From positions 62,632 to 84,862 of the forward strand of contig MU069533.1 in assembly GCA_002284615.2 (NCBI GenBank): a stretch of DNA of 22,231 nt. Reading direction: 5' to 3'. The notes under the pieces are model-generated. The model was not told the DNA's origin, did not search any database, and saw only the letters and a list, made by a program, of their open reading frames with translations. This document shows, piece by piece, positions 7,936 to 16,754 of the stretch. Source of the stretch: Dunaliella salina (taxonomy: Eukaryota; Chlorophyta; Chlorophyceae; Chlamydomonadales; Dunaliellaceae). The translations under genes were made by a program, and so were the position numbers. Within the stretch, counting starts at the first letter, position 1; every line of letters starts with the position of its first letter.

Positions 7936-8560
7936 TATGGTAGAGTCCGTACGTTTTCACCATATTTGCCACTGGAAATTGTTGAACTTTTTTTTTTTTT
8001 AAATGATTAGTCTAAGATGGTCGATCATGGTCAATAAGATTATAAAAGGGGTAGAGTTTGAAAAGGCCCTTGCGAGCTCACTTGAGGAATTTTCCTGAAT
8101 GCACGCGGCCATTTCACTCATTTTGTCTTCTTTTCTTGCTCTTGTATTAGCCCGCTCTGCTGACAGCTGATCCTCTCTCCCTGTCTGCCTCCGGACTTGG
8201 TTTTTGCCTCTTTCTCTTTTACTACCCATCCTGCCCTCACCCATTTTCTGCAAATTGCATTAATGTTCTTTGTCTTCTGCGCTCCTTGTTTTGGAAGGGC
8301 CTCATCATGAGATGTGAGATTGTAAATCTACAGGATGGGCATCGAGCTAGAGGTGAAATTGTTCAACGAAGGGTGCATGCCATGCATCCCTTCCAACTGG
8401 TACGCATCAAGGATAGCTTGCATAACTTTCCGAGGATGGAGATAATTGATTTTATCTCCACCCGAGCCTCTATCAGGGGGAGCGCAGACTTTTGCTTCTT
8501 TCTTTGGGCGTCACCTCCACCATGGAAATGAACGCCATATTACTGCTGGCACAGGAGGAT
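7936..8560. other. Intergenic, no gene recognised
   Basis: Short open frames exist on both strands. Examples are the plus-strand frame MGIELEVKLFNEGCMPCIPS from 8334, preceded by an acceptor-like CTACAG, and a Lys/Arg-rich minus frame at 7999-8253. None has a partner exon or recognisable motif. Confidence 0.4.
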
Positions 8561-8574
8561 GAAAAAAAAAAGTA

Positions 8575-8760
8575 TTGTACGTCATGTCCAAATTCTCGGC
8601 GGGAGGCCCAGAAGGACCACCTACCCCCCAAATACTGCCCCCCCTCCCCACGAGAAGGGTACCAATCTGCTCGTTTTCAAATTCTGCATCCATTTGCGTA
8701 CTAATTGCAATCAAATATTGACTTGGAGCAGAGTTATGGGGCAAAAACTGAGGAGGGGCC
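8575..8760 (-). repeat. Dispersed repeat family R1, copy C
   Basis: On the minus strand the order of landmarks matches copy A: CCCCATAACTCTGCT, then ATGGATGCAGAATTTGAAAA, then GAGCAGATTGGTACCCTTCT, then a G-rich tract and GGCCTCC. The minus frame reads MDAEFENEQIGTLLV, the best preserved of the three peptides. Confidence 0.7.
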
Positions 8761-9289
8761 GCCCATGCGAGCCTGCCCTTCCAGGCACCCAAAACTGGCT
8801 TGTTAGTCCATAAACCGTTTATGGTGATTGCCCTTCTGACTTTACATGCAACACATTAAACTGTCACTGTAGAAATTTGGATTTGTTTGCTGCATGTTTG
8901 CCTTCACACCATCAACCTACACCCATGCGCATGTGGCATTGACTCTGAATCATGCACAATAGACCCCCCCCCTTTACCTAATTTGCCCAGAAATGGTGAC
9001 AACCAACAGTTCTCGAGCCCAGGAAACCATCAATACATTTAAAACTTGGAGAGAGTATCTTCAAGAAGAGTAATTCTGGAGGGGGGGGGTCCTCGAAAGT
9101 CCAAACCCCCTTGAAAGACCATCCACCAACTACCCTCTCCGATTGGACCCATACATATATCAATCGATTCCTCATCGAAAGCTCTTGGGCAGCAGGCCTT
9201 GTCAACACAGACGCTGGAGCCGTGCGTGGCCAGAGACATGTCAGATCCGCACTGGCTTCCGCCTTATCTTCTAGTGAGGGAGACCCATG

Positions 9290-9436
9290 GCTCTTTGATC
9301 CAATGTGTCTCCCTTTCTTTACTGATGTTTTCTGCATACGTGAGGGGGTCAGGGTCACTCACATGCTCTATGCAGATGATCTTTGCTTCACCATGGACAA
9401 GTCAGACCAAATGTGATGCATGCTTGCGTATTTAAG
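9290..9436 (+). pseudogene. Non-LTR retrotransposon reverse transcriptase relic (YADD)
   Basis: The plus frame reads EGVRVTHMLYADDLCFTMDK and then SDQM, with the YADD catalytic box at 9369-9380. The Asp pair is the metal-binding site of reverse transcriptase palm domain C. The setting (VTHxLYADDLC) is typical of LINE-type enzymes. A TGA directly follows DQM, where LINEs usually continue with a Gln-rich stretch. The weak frame that follows is cut at 9437 by the TIR element. Only about 50 residues are recognisable; the fingers, endonuclease and thumb are absent. Confidence 0.7.
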
Positions 9437-10240
9437 TACTGTAGAGAGAGTATATCATTACGCAAAAATATCTTTTTTGGGGGCTGCGCGTAAAAAATGC
9501 AGCTGGCAAAAAAATATTACTTGACGCGTCAAACATATGAGCATTCAGGTACCTTAAACCTTAATTAACCTTAATTAAGACTTCTTGTGCCATTTTCTTA
9601 GTGCTTACTTGGAGAACCTCTACTTTATGTGGTACTTTGAGCGCATGTTCCTCAACAGTTGACATTTCTGTACACATTTCCAAAGACTTGTCTAGTTCCA
9701 GGTCTGTGTTTCCGCTCAGCTGCCCTCGCAGGCGGATATAGCGATGTAACCTTACCTTACCTTACCTTACCTACTTGACGCGCTGCGTATCTGTGCGAAC
9801 AAGTTCAATATAATTGTTTAAGGGAATCATTCCCATGATGAGCAAGGCAGCAACTAGCAGCGTCCCCCTCCACCTCCTCATTGGGACTTCCAACTTAGCT
9901 TTCACTGCTTCCTCAAGAAGGAGCCGCAAAGAAGGAAGACCCAGAAGGAGAAGGCAAAGCAGCTGCATGATGCCACCATCATGCAGCAGCAAGGACAAGG
10001 AAAAGCCTCAAGGAGGAAGCAAAGCGCAAGCGCAAGCCAGGCAGGCCAAGCTGAGTGAGAATGCAAGCTTGCTTTTTGAAACCATCTCTCAATCAATTTT
10101 GTGTGCTAAAGCCCTGTTGGCACTGCGTAAATGTGCGTATTTGGCATTATTTACTTGTATCATGGGTGCGTTAATGATGCGTATGTGTAAAACTAATTAT
10201 TTTCTGAGAGGGTGCGTATTGGTCTCATCTCTCTATGGTA
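9437..10240. mobile_element. TIR element flanked by TA, with subterminal TGCGTA motifs
   Basis: The left end TA|CTGTAGAGAGA (from 9437) and the right end TCTCTCTATGG|TA (to 10240) are inverted repeats. Over the outer 28 bases, 21 match, including TAGAGAGA and an internal TACGCA at the same distance. TACGCA/TGCGTA boxes recur inside both ends: ATTACGCA on the left, and TGCGTAAATGTGCGTA, ATGCGTATG and GTGCGTATT on the right. TA on both sides fits a TA-targeting element such as Tc1/mariner, but no transposase is seen. Without the nested insertion the element is about 546 bp, so it is MITE-like. An internal frame at about 9895-10050 is rich in Lys and Gln (KKEPQRRKTQKEKAKQLHDA); it is unassigned. 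Confidence 0.6.
9529..9771 (+). mobile_element. 5'-truncated retrotransposon 3' tail with 11-bp target-site duplication
   Basis: The 243-base insert is bounded by TACTTGACGCG at 9518-9528 and again at 9772-9782. It ends in GATGTAACC followed by CTTAC repeats (TTACC)n. A short tandem-repeat tail plus target-site duplication is the usual mark of target-primed insertion. It lies inside the TIR element, so it is younger than that element. It has no recognisable coding content. Confidence 0.75.
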
Positions 10241-10380
10241 CATTCCTCCCCACCCTCCTGGGCTCGAGTCCTCATGAGCTAGTCAGTGCCCCAACTCCAA
10301 AGATCGAGAACGTCTCGACGCGGCCAGTGATCAATCGACACCGCAATTGACCTTCAAGTAAGGTTTCAGCTTTTTCCACA
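10241..10380. other. Intergenic, degenerate tRNA-like motifs
   Basis: The minus strand shows GCTCATGAGGACTCGAGCC, which echoes GCTCATGAGGTCCCCAGTT in the next feature. This suggests two related tRNA-derived fragments side by side. No gene is recognised. Confidence 0.3.
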
Positions 10381-10385
10381 GTGCT

Positions 10386-10462
10386 TTTCCCAGGGAACAA
10401 ACTGGGGACCTCATGAGCATGAAACCGCTCTAAGCATGAGGGGTGCCCAGGTTGGGCTTCGC
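10386..10462 (-). repeat. tRNA-like relic, possible SINE head
   Basis: On the minus strand TGCTTAGAGCGGTTTCATGC resembles a tRNA D-arm (A box). It is followed by CTCATGAGGTCCCCAGTTTG, then TTCCCTGG, like a variable loop and T-arm (B box) with several mismatches. CCCAG/CTGGG could form a T-stem. The acceptor stem is not convincing, so this is a relic and not a working tRNA gene. Confidence 0.4.
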
Positions 10463-10785
10463 TTACCAATCTAACACTTGTAAAAGGCAAAGCCCGGGAT
10501 GTCATTTGACTATTGCAAGCCATATATGCGCGTCAAAGAAGCCTATTGTTGCAGGGGGTCAGCTGAGCATGTTGCCCATGTATGCTCCTTTTGTATTAGA
10601 AGAGCGCCAACTCACAGCCGCATCATCTGATTGGGTCGTTTTGAGCTCTCCCTAAAGTTTAGCTGGCATTACAAGCTATCAGAGCATATGCTCAGATTTG
10701 TGTAAATTGCCCTGTGTGCTTAGAAAGACCGGGCCGAAGCTCACATGGGCAAACCCTAATTTGGTGCTTTTTATGAGAAAATAAC
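10463..10785. other. Intergenic, nothing recognised
   Basis: No coding, RNA or repeat signal could be supported on either strand. Confidence 0.4.
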
Positions 10786-10985
10786 TGAAATCGCCATATA
10801 ACACCAACCACTGGGTCTTTTCACTCCATTTTTTTTGCAATCATATCTTTTCGTTACAAGGACTTCATACCACTAATATCACCCAATTCAGTGCAGTTGG
10901 TGACCAGAAATGTAGGTTTGGTGTTGAAAACTAGGGTTCACGCTGTGGCTGATTAGGCACGTGCACCGTAACTGGGAAGCCTCAT
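10786..10985 (+). repeat. Dispersed repeat family R3, partial copy
   Basis: It shares, in order, CCAACCACTGGGTCTTTT, CTCCATTTTTTTTGCAAT, CACCCAATTCAGTGCAGTTG, GTGACCAGAAATG and TAGGGTTCACGC...GTGCACC with copies at 14520-15095 (+) and 19540-20095 (-). A shorter copy lies at 12905-13062 (+). Family class unknown. Confidence 0.75.
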
Positions 10986-11850
10986 GCTCCAGTGCTTGCT
11001 AGAAGAAGACTACATGTATGCTAAAAGACTACATGTATTTAAATTCTCGACTCGAATCCTTACTGCAAGGGCTGCTGCTGCTGGTGCTGCCAAGCTTGCA
11101 TTATTGTTGGGAAGCTGCACAGGCCTGGAAATGCTACGTCAGAAGTGGAGTTACATGAGAGAGGGAGCCACAAGAGGTTACATATGCACCCAAAGGAATG
11201 TGCATTTGCAACAGAGTACAGTTGGAGCCCACAACGGAGTACAGTTGGAGTCCATGCATGCAACATCAACCGAACATGGAGGACGCCCAACGGGGTTTTC
11301 TTGCTTTACTGGCTGCCCCTTCTTGGATGCCTGGGCCATGGCAAGCTTGTTTTAAGTCGCTAAGAGCTGCTGGGTGGGGATTCCAGGCCTCAGCCACCTA
11401 GCTAAGGGGTTGGAGCTTCAGCTTGGGGCCTGAGAGGGCATTTTCAGCACTTGACCTTTTCAGCCCCAAAATGAATTAATTTTCAATTCGAATGGAGTCT
11501 GAATGCTCAGGAAAAATTTAACAAAAAAAATTTAAATTTCGGAGTTCGAACGCCACAGAATTAATTATTATTTGAACTGGTCGTGGAGCTACGGTATAAA
11601 AATATATGGATATGAGTCCTGAGGAATCAAAAACACTTAGGAGAAGCTGGCGGTTGAAGCTTACAAAATAAAGGGCGAGGGAAAGATGGAGGAACAAACA
11701 ACATTAGCTATGTCACATGGCAATTGCCCACTTGGAATGCTGACTGCAAGTCAAGCTAGAATCCTTGTGCATGGGACAGCAAGACCTGGAAGCTTTGACA
11801 TGCATTTAAAGTAAAGCTTCTTTGGAACAAGCACTTTCAGATGCAGCGCC
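10986..11850. other. Intergenic with small duplications
   Basis: AGACTACATGTAT occurs twice (11008 and 11027). GAGTACAGTTGGAGNCCA occurs twice about 24 bases apart (11215 and 11239). A CTG-rich patch lies at 11070-11090, and an AT-rich stretch at 11470-11580. The open frames here have no recognisable motif. Confidence 0.5.
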
Positions 11851-11948
11851 ATCAGGGACCTCGGCACATGAAGTGTTTTGCCAAACCTGAATTGTTGTTG
11901 AAACGTTGTGCATACGGCAAAACAATACCATCGTATTTGTTTGTCACT

Positions 11949-12229
11949 TTAGTCCCCCCTGCAACATGAAAAACAACTCCACTTGGCTTCCAGGTCCTCC
12001 TCCAGCCGTTGAAGTGTCTGCGTTTCAAGGTGTTCAAATTTCATGGTGAGAAGAGCTGCTTTGCTCCAGGGCTTCCACGCGTTAAGCTCAGGAGGTTGGT
12101 TGGTTCCCATTTTCCACCAAATTGCCCACATTTTCCCTTTTGAGCACCCTAGCTCATGCACTGAGCCGATTTTCCAACAGTCTGTTTTGCAGAGTGGCGT
12201 CATTATAACCATGGAACACAACCGCATGA
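11949..12229 (-). other. Unassigned minus-strand open frame beside a LINE fragment
   Basis: A 105-codon minus-strand frame (11949-12266) contains KFEHLETQTLQRLEEDLEAK, which could be a short coiled coil. It runs head to head into the LINE fragment on the plus strand. It could be an inverted 5' part of the same insertion (twin priming), or chance. I do not recognise it. Confidence 0.25.
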
Positions 12230-12795
12230 ACAACAGTGTGGAGAGATGTTGAGAGAGTAAACCCACGGGAGACTCACACTAAATTGGCAACCTATCAAAC
12301 TTTGTTTGCAGTGCCTTTTGACCACAATGTGCGTGCCCCAGCCCGCTTACCGAGACAAATGCATTTGGATCTGTCTCAACATGTCGTGAGGAATGTTAGC
12401 CGATTCAGACTTAGGGCACACAAACTGAAGGTGGAGACAGCGGCTTGGGATTCTCGAAACTCTCTCATGTGTGATTGCTGCTCTTGTGATGAAATCCAGG
12501 ATGAAGTCCATGCCCTTTTGACGTGCAGAAACGCAGATGTTTGTGATTTGAGGAGAAAGTATGCTTACCTGTTCAACTGCTTCTCTGGTGTTTTTCCAAT
12601 GGAACAACCTTATTTACAGCAAGTTAATGTCCAGGCTGTGCATGATTTCCTCTTACAACAGAACAACAAGCTTTGTTCGTTTATTTCTGTGCTTATGGAT
12701 ATTATGTTGGCTGGCGAGGACCAGTCACAGGCCGATCAGTCAAACAATCTGGCTGAAGGTCCCCCCATCTGAATCTGCAAATCTGTAAATCTGCA
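12230..12795 (+). pseudogene. LINE (non-LTR retrotransposon) ORF2 C-terminal end with CCHC zinc knuckle
   Basis: A 180-codon frame ends at TGA 12770-12772. It has the layout of LINE ORF2 C-termini: a T-x-K-L-A-x-Y start, then RFRLRAHKLKVE. A zinc knuckle follows (Cys79, Cys82, His92, Cys97 counted from 12236; core CDCCSCDEIQDEVHALLTC), then a DLRRKYAYLF helix. Reverse transcriptase and endonuclease are missing and the 5' edge has a stop at 12227, so this is a 5'-truncated copy. The 3' tail is a short AAATCTG repeat (12774-12793). The tail peptide (MDIMLAGEDQ...NNLAEG) recurs at 18790-18857 and more weakly at 15393-15455. Confidence 0.75.
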
Positions 12796-12904
12796 TGAAC
12801 TATTTGGGGGGGAGGCAAGGGCAGGGAGATTTAGAAGACTTTCCTGTGACACCATCCCAAAATGGCCAATTTAGGACCCGCTGGATGGAGTAGACCAAAA
12901 ATAA

Positions 12905-13062
12905 AATGGTTTGGTATTCCTTGTACCATTCAAAGGTTTTATCCTGCTCAATTCCTCTTGTGACGGCATTTTCTAAAAAGAGGGTTCCAAATCATGAAAA
13001 CCACCCAATTCGGTGCAGATGGTGACCTGGAATGGAGATTTGGTGATGAGAAAAGATGATAG
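12905..13062 (+). repeat. Dispersed repeat family R3, short copy
   Basis: It contains CCTTGTACCATTC, AAATCATGAAAACCACCCAA, TTCGGTGCAGATGGTGACC and GGAATGGAGATTTGGTGATG, matching the centre of the R3 family. It directly abuts an R2 copy, so one may have inserted beside or into the other. Confidence 0.65.
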
Positions 13063-13073
13063 ACGAACATACA

Positions 13074-13225
13074 TAAAAAGAAAAGAAAAGGAAATAAAAG
13101 AAAAGAGGATTGCGTAGGCAGTGTAAACGTTCCCCTCATCAATCGAGGAAAATAAGAGAGGATACCAGGGCCAGGCACCATGGCCCTCCATCGAGATCCT
13201 CATCCTCTCCACCGAGAAGAAAAAA
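13074..13225. repeat. Dispersed repeat family R2, copy 2
   Basis: It begins with the AAAAGAAAAG run, followed by CGTAGGCAGTGTAAACGTTC, CCCTCATCAATCGAGG and CCTCTCCACCGAG. It is the most diverged of the three R2 copies. A B-box-like GGTTCAAGCCC lies 65 bases further on (13290-13300), without a convincing A box. Confidence 0.55.
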
Positions 13226-13599
13226 AAAGGTGTTTCCAAACTTCCCTGCGCAACTACTACAGGCTCTTGAAATCAGCCTTGACCTCCCTGGTTCAAGCCC
13301 TGTCAATTGGCATCCTTTTGATGCACATGGAATTAAAGGAAGAGGGAAAGGGTATTTGTTCATGGCATTAATTCAGTGCCACAACCACCACTTTCTGGGC
13401 CTTTGAGGATGCGGAGTCAAAGAAGCGGCAAGCCAACTCAAACTTTCATTTTGATGGCAATGCAAAACACGCAATGACGCAGTGAAGTCAGGATGTTAAT
13501 TTGCGGGCTTGCAAGCGAGCTAGAGGTGCCCAGCAGGACATGCAGGCATGAGCGCCTGCAGCTCAACTCCTGCCCAACAATTCTTTTGCTTTTTGGGGT
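13226..13599. other. Intergenic, nothing recognised
   Basis: Apart from the B-box-like GGTTCAAGCCC at 13290, I see no gene or repeat boundary. Confidence 0.4.
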
Positions 13600-13745
13600 T
13601 TAGTGAGCACGCAGGTGAATGCAGAATTTGAAGAGCAGATTGGCACCCTTCTTGTCTGAGTGGGGGCACTGGAAAAGGGTTGGGCCATGGGTCCAGGGCC
13701 TCCTTTAGAGAATTTTGGCATGGGTTCCATTATCTTGCTTGCACC
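13600..13745 (+). repeat. Dispersed repeat family R1, copy B
   Basis: ATGCAGAATTTGAAGAGCAG, then ATTGGCACCCTTCTTGTCTG, a G-rich tract, GGGTCCAGGGCCTCC and GAATTTTGGCATGGG follow the same order as copies A and C. The peptide NAEFEEQIGTLLV is interrupted by a stop directly after it. Confidence 0.65.
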
Positions 13746-14204
13746 TTCCTTCGCAGCTGATTTTCATGTGTGTCAGCAACAGGCAGTGCTCTGTGCAAAA
13801 TTGTCGACACTTAACAGGCGCACACTTACGCCTCTACCAATTGGACCTAGACACATGAACCTCCAAAACGATGGTGCCAAAACTCTATGAACCCTGGCCA
13901 ATCTCATAAATTTTTGACCTTTGCAAAACACACCTGAAGTGGACAACCCGCACATGCTCCCGCCACTCTTTCAGGTGAAGGGACCGGAAGTGCATGATAC
14001 CTGTTGTGAAATGGCATGACAGCATGCAAAAGAAATCTGGCACAGGGCAAGTAGCAGGTCCAAGGACCACTTTCAAACCTTAAGTGTGGTCTTGGAAGGC
14101 TATTGTACCTGCATGGCTTAGCTATGTGATGCTTTTTTCTCTGGTTGCTTGGCATGAAGTGCTTGGCCTTCTGGACATTGCCTAAGACACTCTGTGGCAC
14201 AACA
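13746..14204. other. Intergenic, nothing recognised
   Basis: Short open frames on both strands lack motifs. No RNA or repeat could be supported. Confidence 0.35.
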
Positions 14205-14207
14205 AAA

Positions 14208-14415
14208 AGATGCCCAGTGCTCGCACACTTAAAAACAAGGAGATACCCAGCGTTCCACCTGTGCGCAAGAAAGAAATACACCTGGCTGCATAACAATGGA
14301 AAATACCCAGTGCTCCGAAGGGATACCCAGTGCTCCATTTGACTGCACAACAAGGGAAAAATGTCTAGTGCTCCACCTGGCTGCGCAACAAGGGGATACC
14401 CAGTCCTCCAACTAG
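14208..14415. repeat. VNTR, ATACCCAGTGCTCCACCTGGC units
   Basis: Six degenerate units begin with ATACCCAGTGCTCC-like sequence (about 14209, 14242, 14303, 14321, 14359 and 14396). Several continue with (A/G)CTGCACAACAAGGG. Spacing varies from 18 to 61 bases, so units have been lost or fused. Confidence 0.8.
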
Positions 14416-14519
14416 TTGCACAAACAGCCGGGCAAATTGTAGTTGCAGGCTTGGGTATTTTCTGCAGCCGGCTGGGGGGATGATGCGCAGCAGATATTCG
14501 GGCCTAATTTGCCCCTCCT

Positions 14520-15095
14520 TCCGAATAGCTCATGAAGCTCTGGTATAGCTTGGCCTTAATACCAGAGGGGGTCAACAGGCCAAAGTCACTAGATATGTTC
14601 TTTCCTAACTTTTTTCCTCAAGTCTAACCATGCCAACCATTATAATTCTACTAATTATCATGTCCCCAAAAAAATTAATAAAAATCAGAGGTCCCCAGAT
14701 CACTCCTCTGGCTTCAGATCACCCAAAAACGGCACACAGCTCCACCCTGGGGCAATTTTTCACCCCCAAGATATTTTCTAATAACCCCTATATAACATGC
14801 TCACAACCCGCGTATTCAAAACTAGGAAAGAAGGAGGTCAAACTTTGACCTTTTTGGTACCCCTTAAGCAAGATTTTCTCCAAGGGAAATGGCTGGAATT
14901 CTGTACCTGACCAATTACTGGGTCTTTTTACCCCATTTTTGGGCAATGATATTTATTTGATACAATGACGCCAAATCACGAAAAATTACCTTATTTGGTG
15001 CAGTAGGTGGTCAGATATGAAGTTTTGATGGTGAAATTAGGGTTCACTCCGCGGCCCATGAGGTAGGTGCACCCCAACTGGCACTTTTTAAGCTA
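14520..15095 (+). repeat. Dispersed repeat family R3, long copy
   Basis: It matches the minus-strand copy at 19540-20095 over its whole length. Shared blocks include AACCATGCCAAC, CCCCAGATCACTC, CAGATCACC, GGCTCCACCCTGGG, AGGAAAGAAGGA, AATTCTGTACCTGACCAA and TAGGGTTC. At roughly 0.55 kb this is the fullest form of the family seen here. No coding frame is shared. The two long copies form an inverted pair about 4.5 kb apart. Confidence 0.8.
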
Positions 15096-15389
15096 AGGTG
15101 CTACGAATAGATACATTTGGATAGTAGTCTTAAAAATTGCCAGTTGGATTGCACATACTTTAGGAAAACTTGAAAAGTACCCTCTTTTCAGGCCTCCGTC
15201 GCCCCCCTCTGCCTTAATACCCTAGTTTGATTAGCCGAAATTAATGATACAAACTTTTGCACTTCAGTGGAGCCCCACACTATGAAAGTTGAACTAGTTG
15301 TTTGGCAGGTTCTCTGCCCTTATTTTTCCCTTGCACTGGTGGCCCTGGCTCGGTAAGAGCAACACAAATACGCCACTCTGCATGCCCGT
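15096..15389. other. Intergenic, nothing recognised
   Basis: No feature could be supported on either strand. Confidence 0.35.
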
Positions 15390-15460
15390 TATGAGTATGG
15401 ATTTCATAATTTTGGCTGGGGAAGATCAGCCTCGAGGCGAGATGCCAAAAAAGATGGCTG
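15390..15460 (+). pseudogene. Possible LINE 3'-end relic
   Basis: The plus frame reads MDFIILAGEDQ...KKMAEVDP, close to MDIMLAGEDQ...NNLAEGPP at the end of the LINE fragment at 12.7 kb. The bases agree over ATGGATNNNAT and TGGCTGGNGANGANCAG. No tail or target-site duplication was found. The minus strand also has an open frame here (around FPSQNYEIHTHNGHAEW), so the call is tentative. Confidence 0.35.
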
Positions 15461-15935
15461 AGGTTGACCCACTCTATAGCCACTACCAGCAGGGCATGGG
15501 CAATCTGTGCTTGCAAAAATGGAATAAGGCACTGATGACAATTGAGTGCTAAAATACTGAATGTATGGAAGGCAGGACGTTGAGCGTCCTTTTTAAGGGC
15601 GATTTGTCTGAGAGGCTAACAGCAAGAGCTGCACGTCATGCTGCTTGGCAAGGACTGCTACTCAATCAGTCTGGAATTTTAACCTGCTGCAGATCCTCAT
15701 CCACCCACACATAGGCGTGCCCCAACTTCTCTTTTGCACCCCCAGAGAGCAGCCTGGGTGACCAAACTTGCCACAGTGCTAAACAGAAAACTGCCAAAAT
15801 TCCACCTGATAAAAAGGCTGACAGTGTTTCCAGCAATCACAATGCCCTTCAATTCTCTGCATACCTATGACTCCATTGCCATCTTTTTGCAACACAAGCA
15901 AAGTGCTGCCTACCTGCTTGGTCATGAAAACCGCT
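15461..15935. other. Intergenic, nothing recognised
   Basis: Open frames on both strands show no recognisable motif. Confidence 0.35.
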
Positions 15936-15970
15936 TGGACCATGGCCCCTGCACAAAGATGACATGAGTC
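15936..15970 (+). pseudogene. Second U6 snRNA fragment
   Basis: Positions 15941-15964 (CATGGCCCCTGCACAAAGAT, then GACA) match the conserved U6 core at 22 of 24 bases. The two changes are GCGCA to GCACA and AAGG to AAAG. Flanks show no clear U6 sequence, so this is a short relic. It is the same segment that survives best in the relic at 1 kb. Confidence 0.5.
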
Positions 15971-16155
15971 ATAATGTGGGTATTTCCAAACTCGCAAGAC
16001 ATGCTGAAATGCAGATGAAAAGCACGGTGGACACCAGCACCTACAGCTATGAAAACAGGCAAAGGAAGCTCAACAAAGACCACAAATGTGAGCATCAGAG
16101 GTTACAGAAGCTCAACAGAGACTACGATTGTGAGGCCCAAAGTTTACCAATGTGA
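15964..16155 (+). CDS. Small open frame with two 14-residue repeats, possible exon
   Basis: A 63-codon frame has an internal in-frame duplication of 42 bases: 16065-16106 and 16107-16148. It gives KLNKDHKCEHQRLQ and KLNRDYDCEAQSLP. The substitutions keep residue character (Lys/Arg, His/Tyr), and the repeat is rich in charged residues. It matches no family I know and could equally be a non-coding duplication that happens to stay open. No splice partners were found. Confidence 0.25.
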   Translation: MSHNVGISKLARHAEMQMKSTVDTSTYSYENRQRKLNKDHKCEHQRLQKLNRDYDCEAQSLPM

Positions 16156-16228
16156 CCCGTTATAGGCAAGGTACCATTCACAACCGCAAGCGTGCTCAGC
16201 TCTTTAATGTTCGAGTCTGTCCACCAGA

Positions 16229-16319
16229 TAGACAGGCAGGCAGGCAGACAGACAGACAGACAGACACAGGCAGGCGGTTACCAAAGAATTGACATACGTA
16301 TGTCAGTCTGTATACAGAC
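16229..16319. repeat. CAGG/CAGA tetranucleotide tract with two adjacent perfect palindromes
   Basis: An imperfect (CAGG)n(CAGA)n run covers 16229-16275. It is followed by TGACATACGTATGTCA (16290-16305), a perfect 16-base palindrome, and directly by GTCTGTATACAGAC (16306-16319), a perfect 14-base palindrome. Together they could form a double cruciform. Confidence 0.9.
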
Positions 16320-16379
16320 AGGCAGACAGTTAGTCAAAACATATTGACATACAGGCGGCCACTGATGGATGCCATGAAC

Positions 16380-16750
16380 ACAAACATCCTACCATATAAA
16401 GAGGAAAAAGAAAAGCCTACGTGGGCCATAGGCCGCATACTTTCACTGAAAGTTTCAGGAAAGGACCCCTAACTAGTAAGCTAGCAGGGGCCTCACCAAA
16501 ATCCTAACATGCATACCAAAATGTCAGCAGGCTGCCTCCTCTTGCCTTCAGGCTTCTGCTTGACCCACGGCTTGGGGGTTTCCGATGAGGGCCTTCAGTG
16601 CGGGTTTCAGTACTTTCGTTAAGACGCTTAGGACGCTTAAGACACTTCAGGGCGAGCCAAGAGTTTTCCAGATTTCTTTTTCTTCAGCCAATCTGAACTG
16701 TCTCTACTGGGCAGGCATGCATAACCCCTCATTGCTCCCTTTGTACTTTC
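16380..16750. other. Probable glycosyltransferase intron or downstream sequence, no exon found
   Basis: I looked on the minus strand for the next glycosyltransferase exon (it should start in phase 2) and found no convincing frame. A small repeat of AGACGCTTA lies at 16622-16645. Confidence 0.35.
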
Positions 16751-16754
16751 AGAT

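Noticed and set aside
11049..11059. B-box-like GACTCGAATCC
   Set aside because: There is no A box at a suitable distance and no tRNA-like fold around it.
12236..12772. LINE fragment as a stand-alone 178-residue gene
   Set aside because: The apparent start is GTG, a stop lies just upstream, and the content is only the C-terminal end of a retrotransposon polyprotein.
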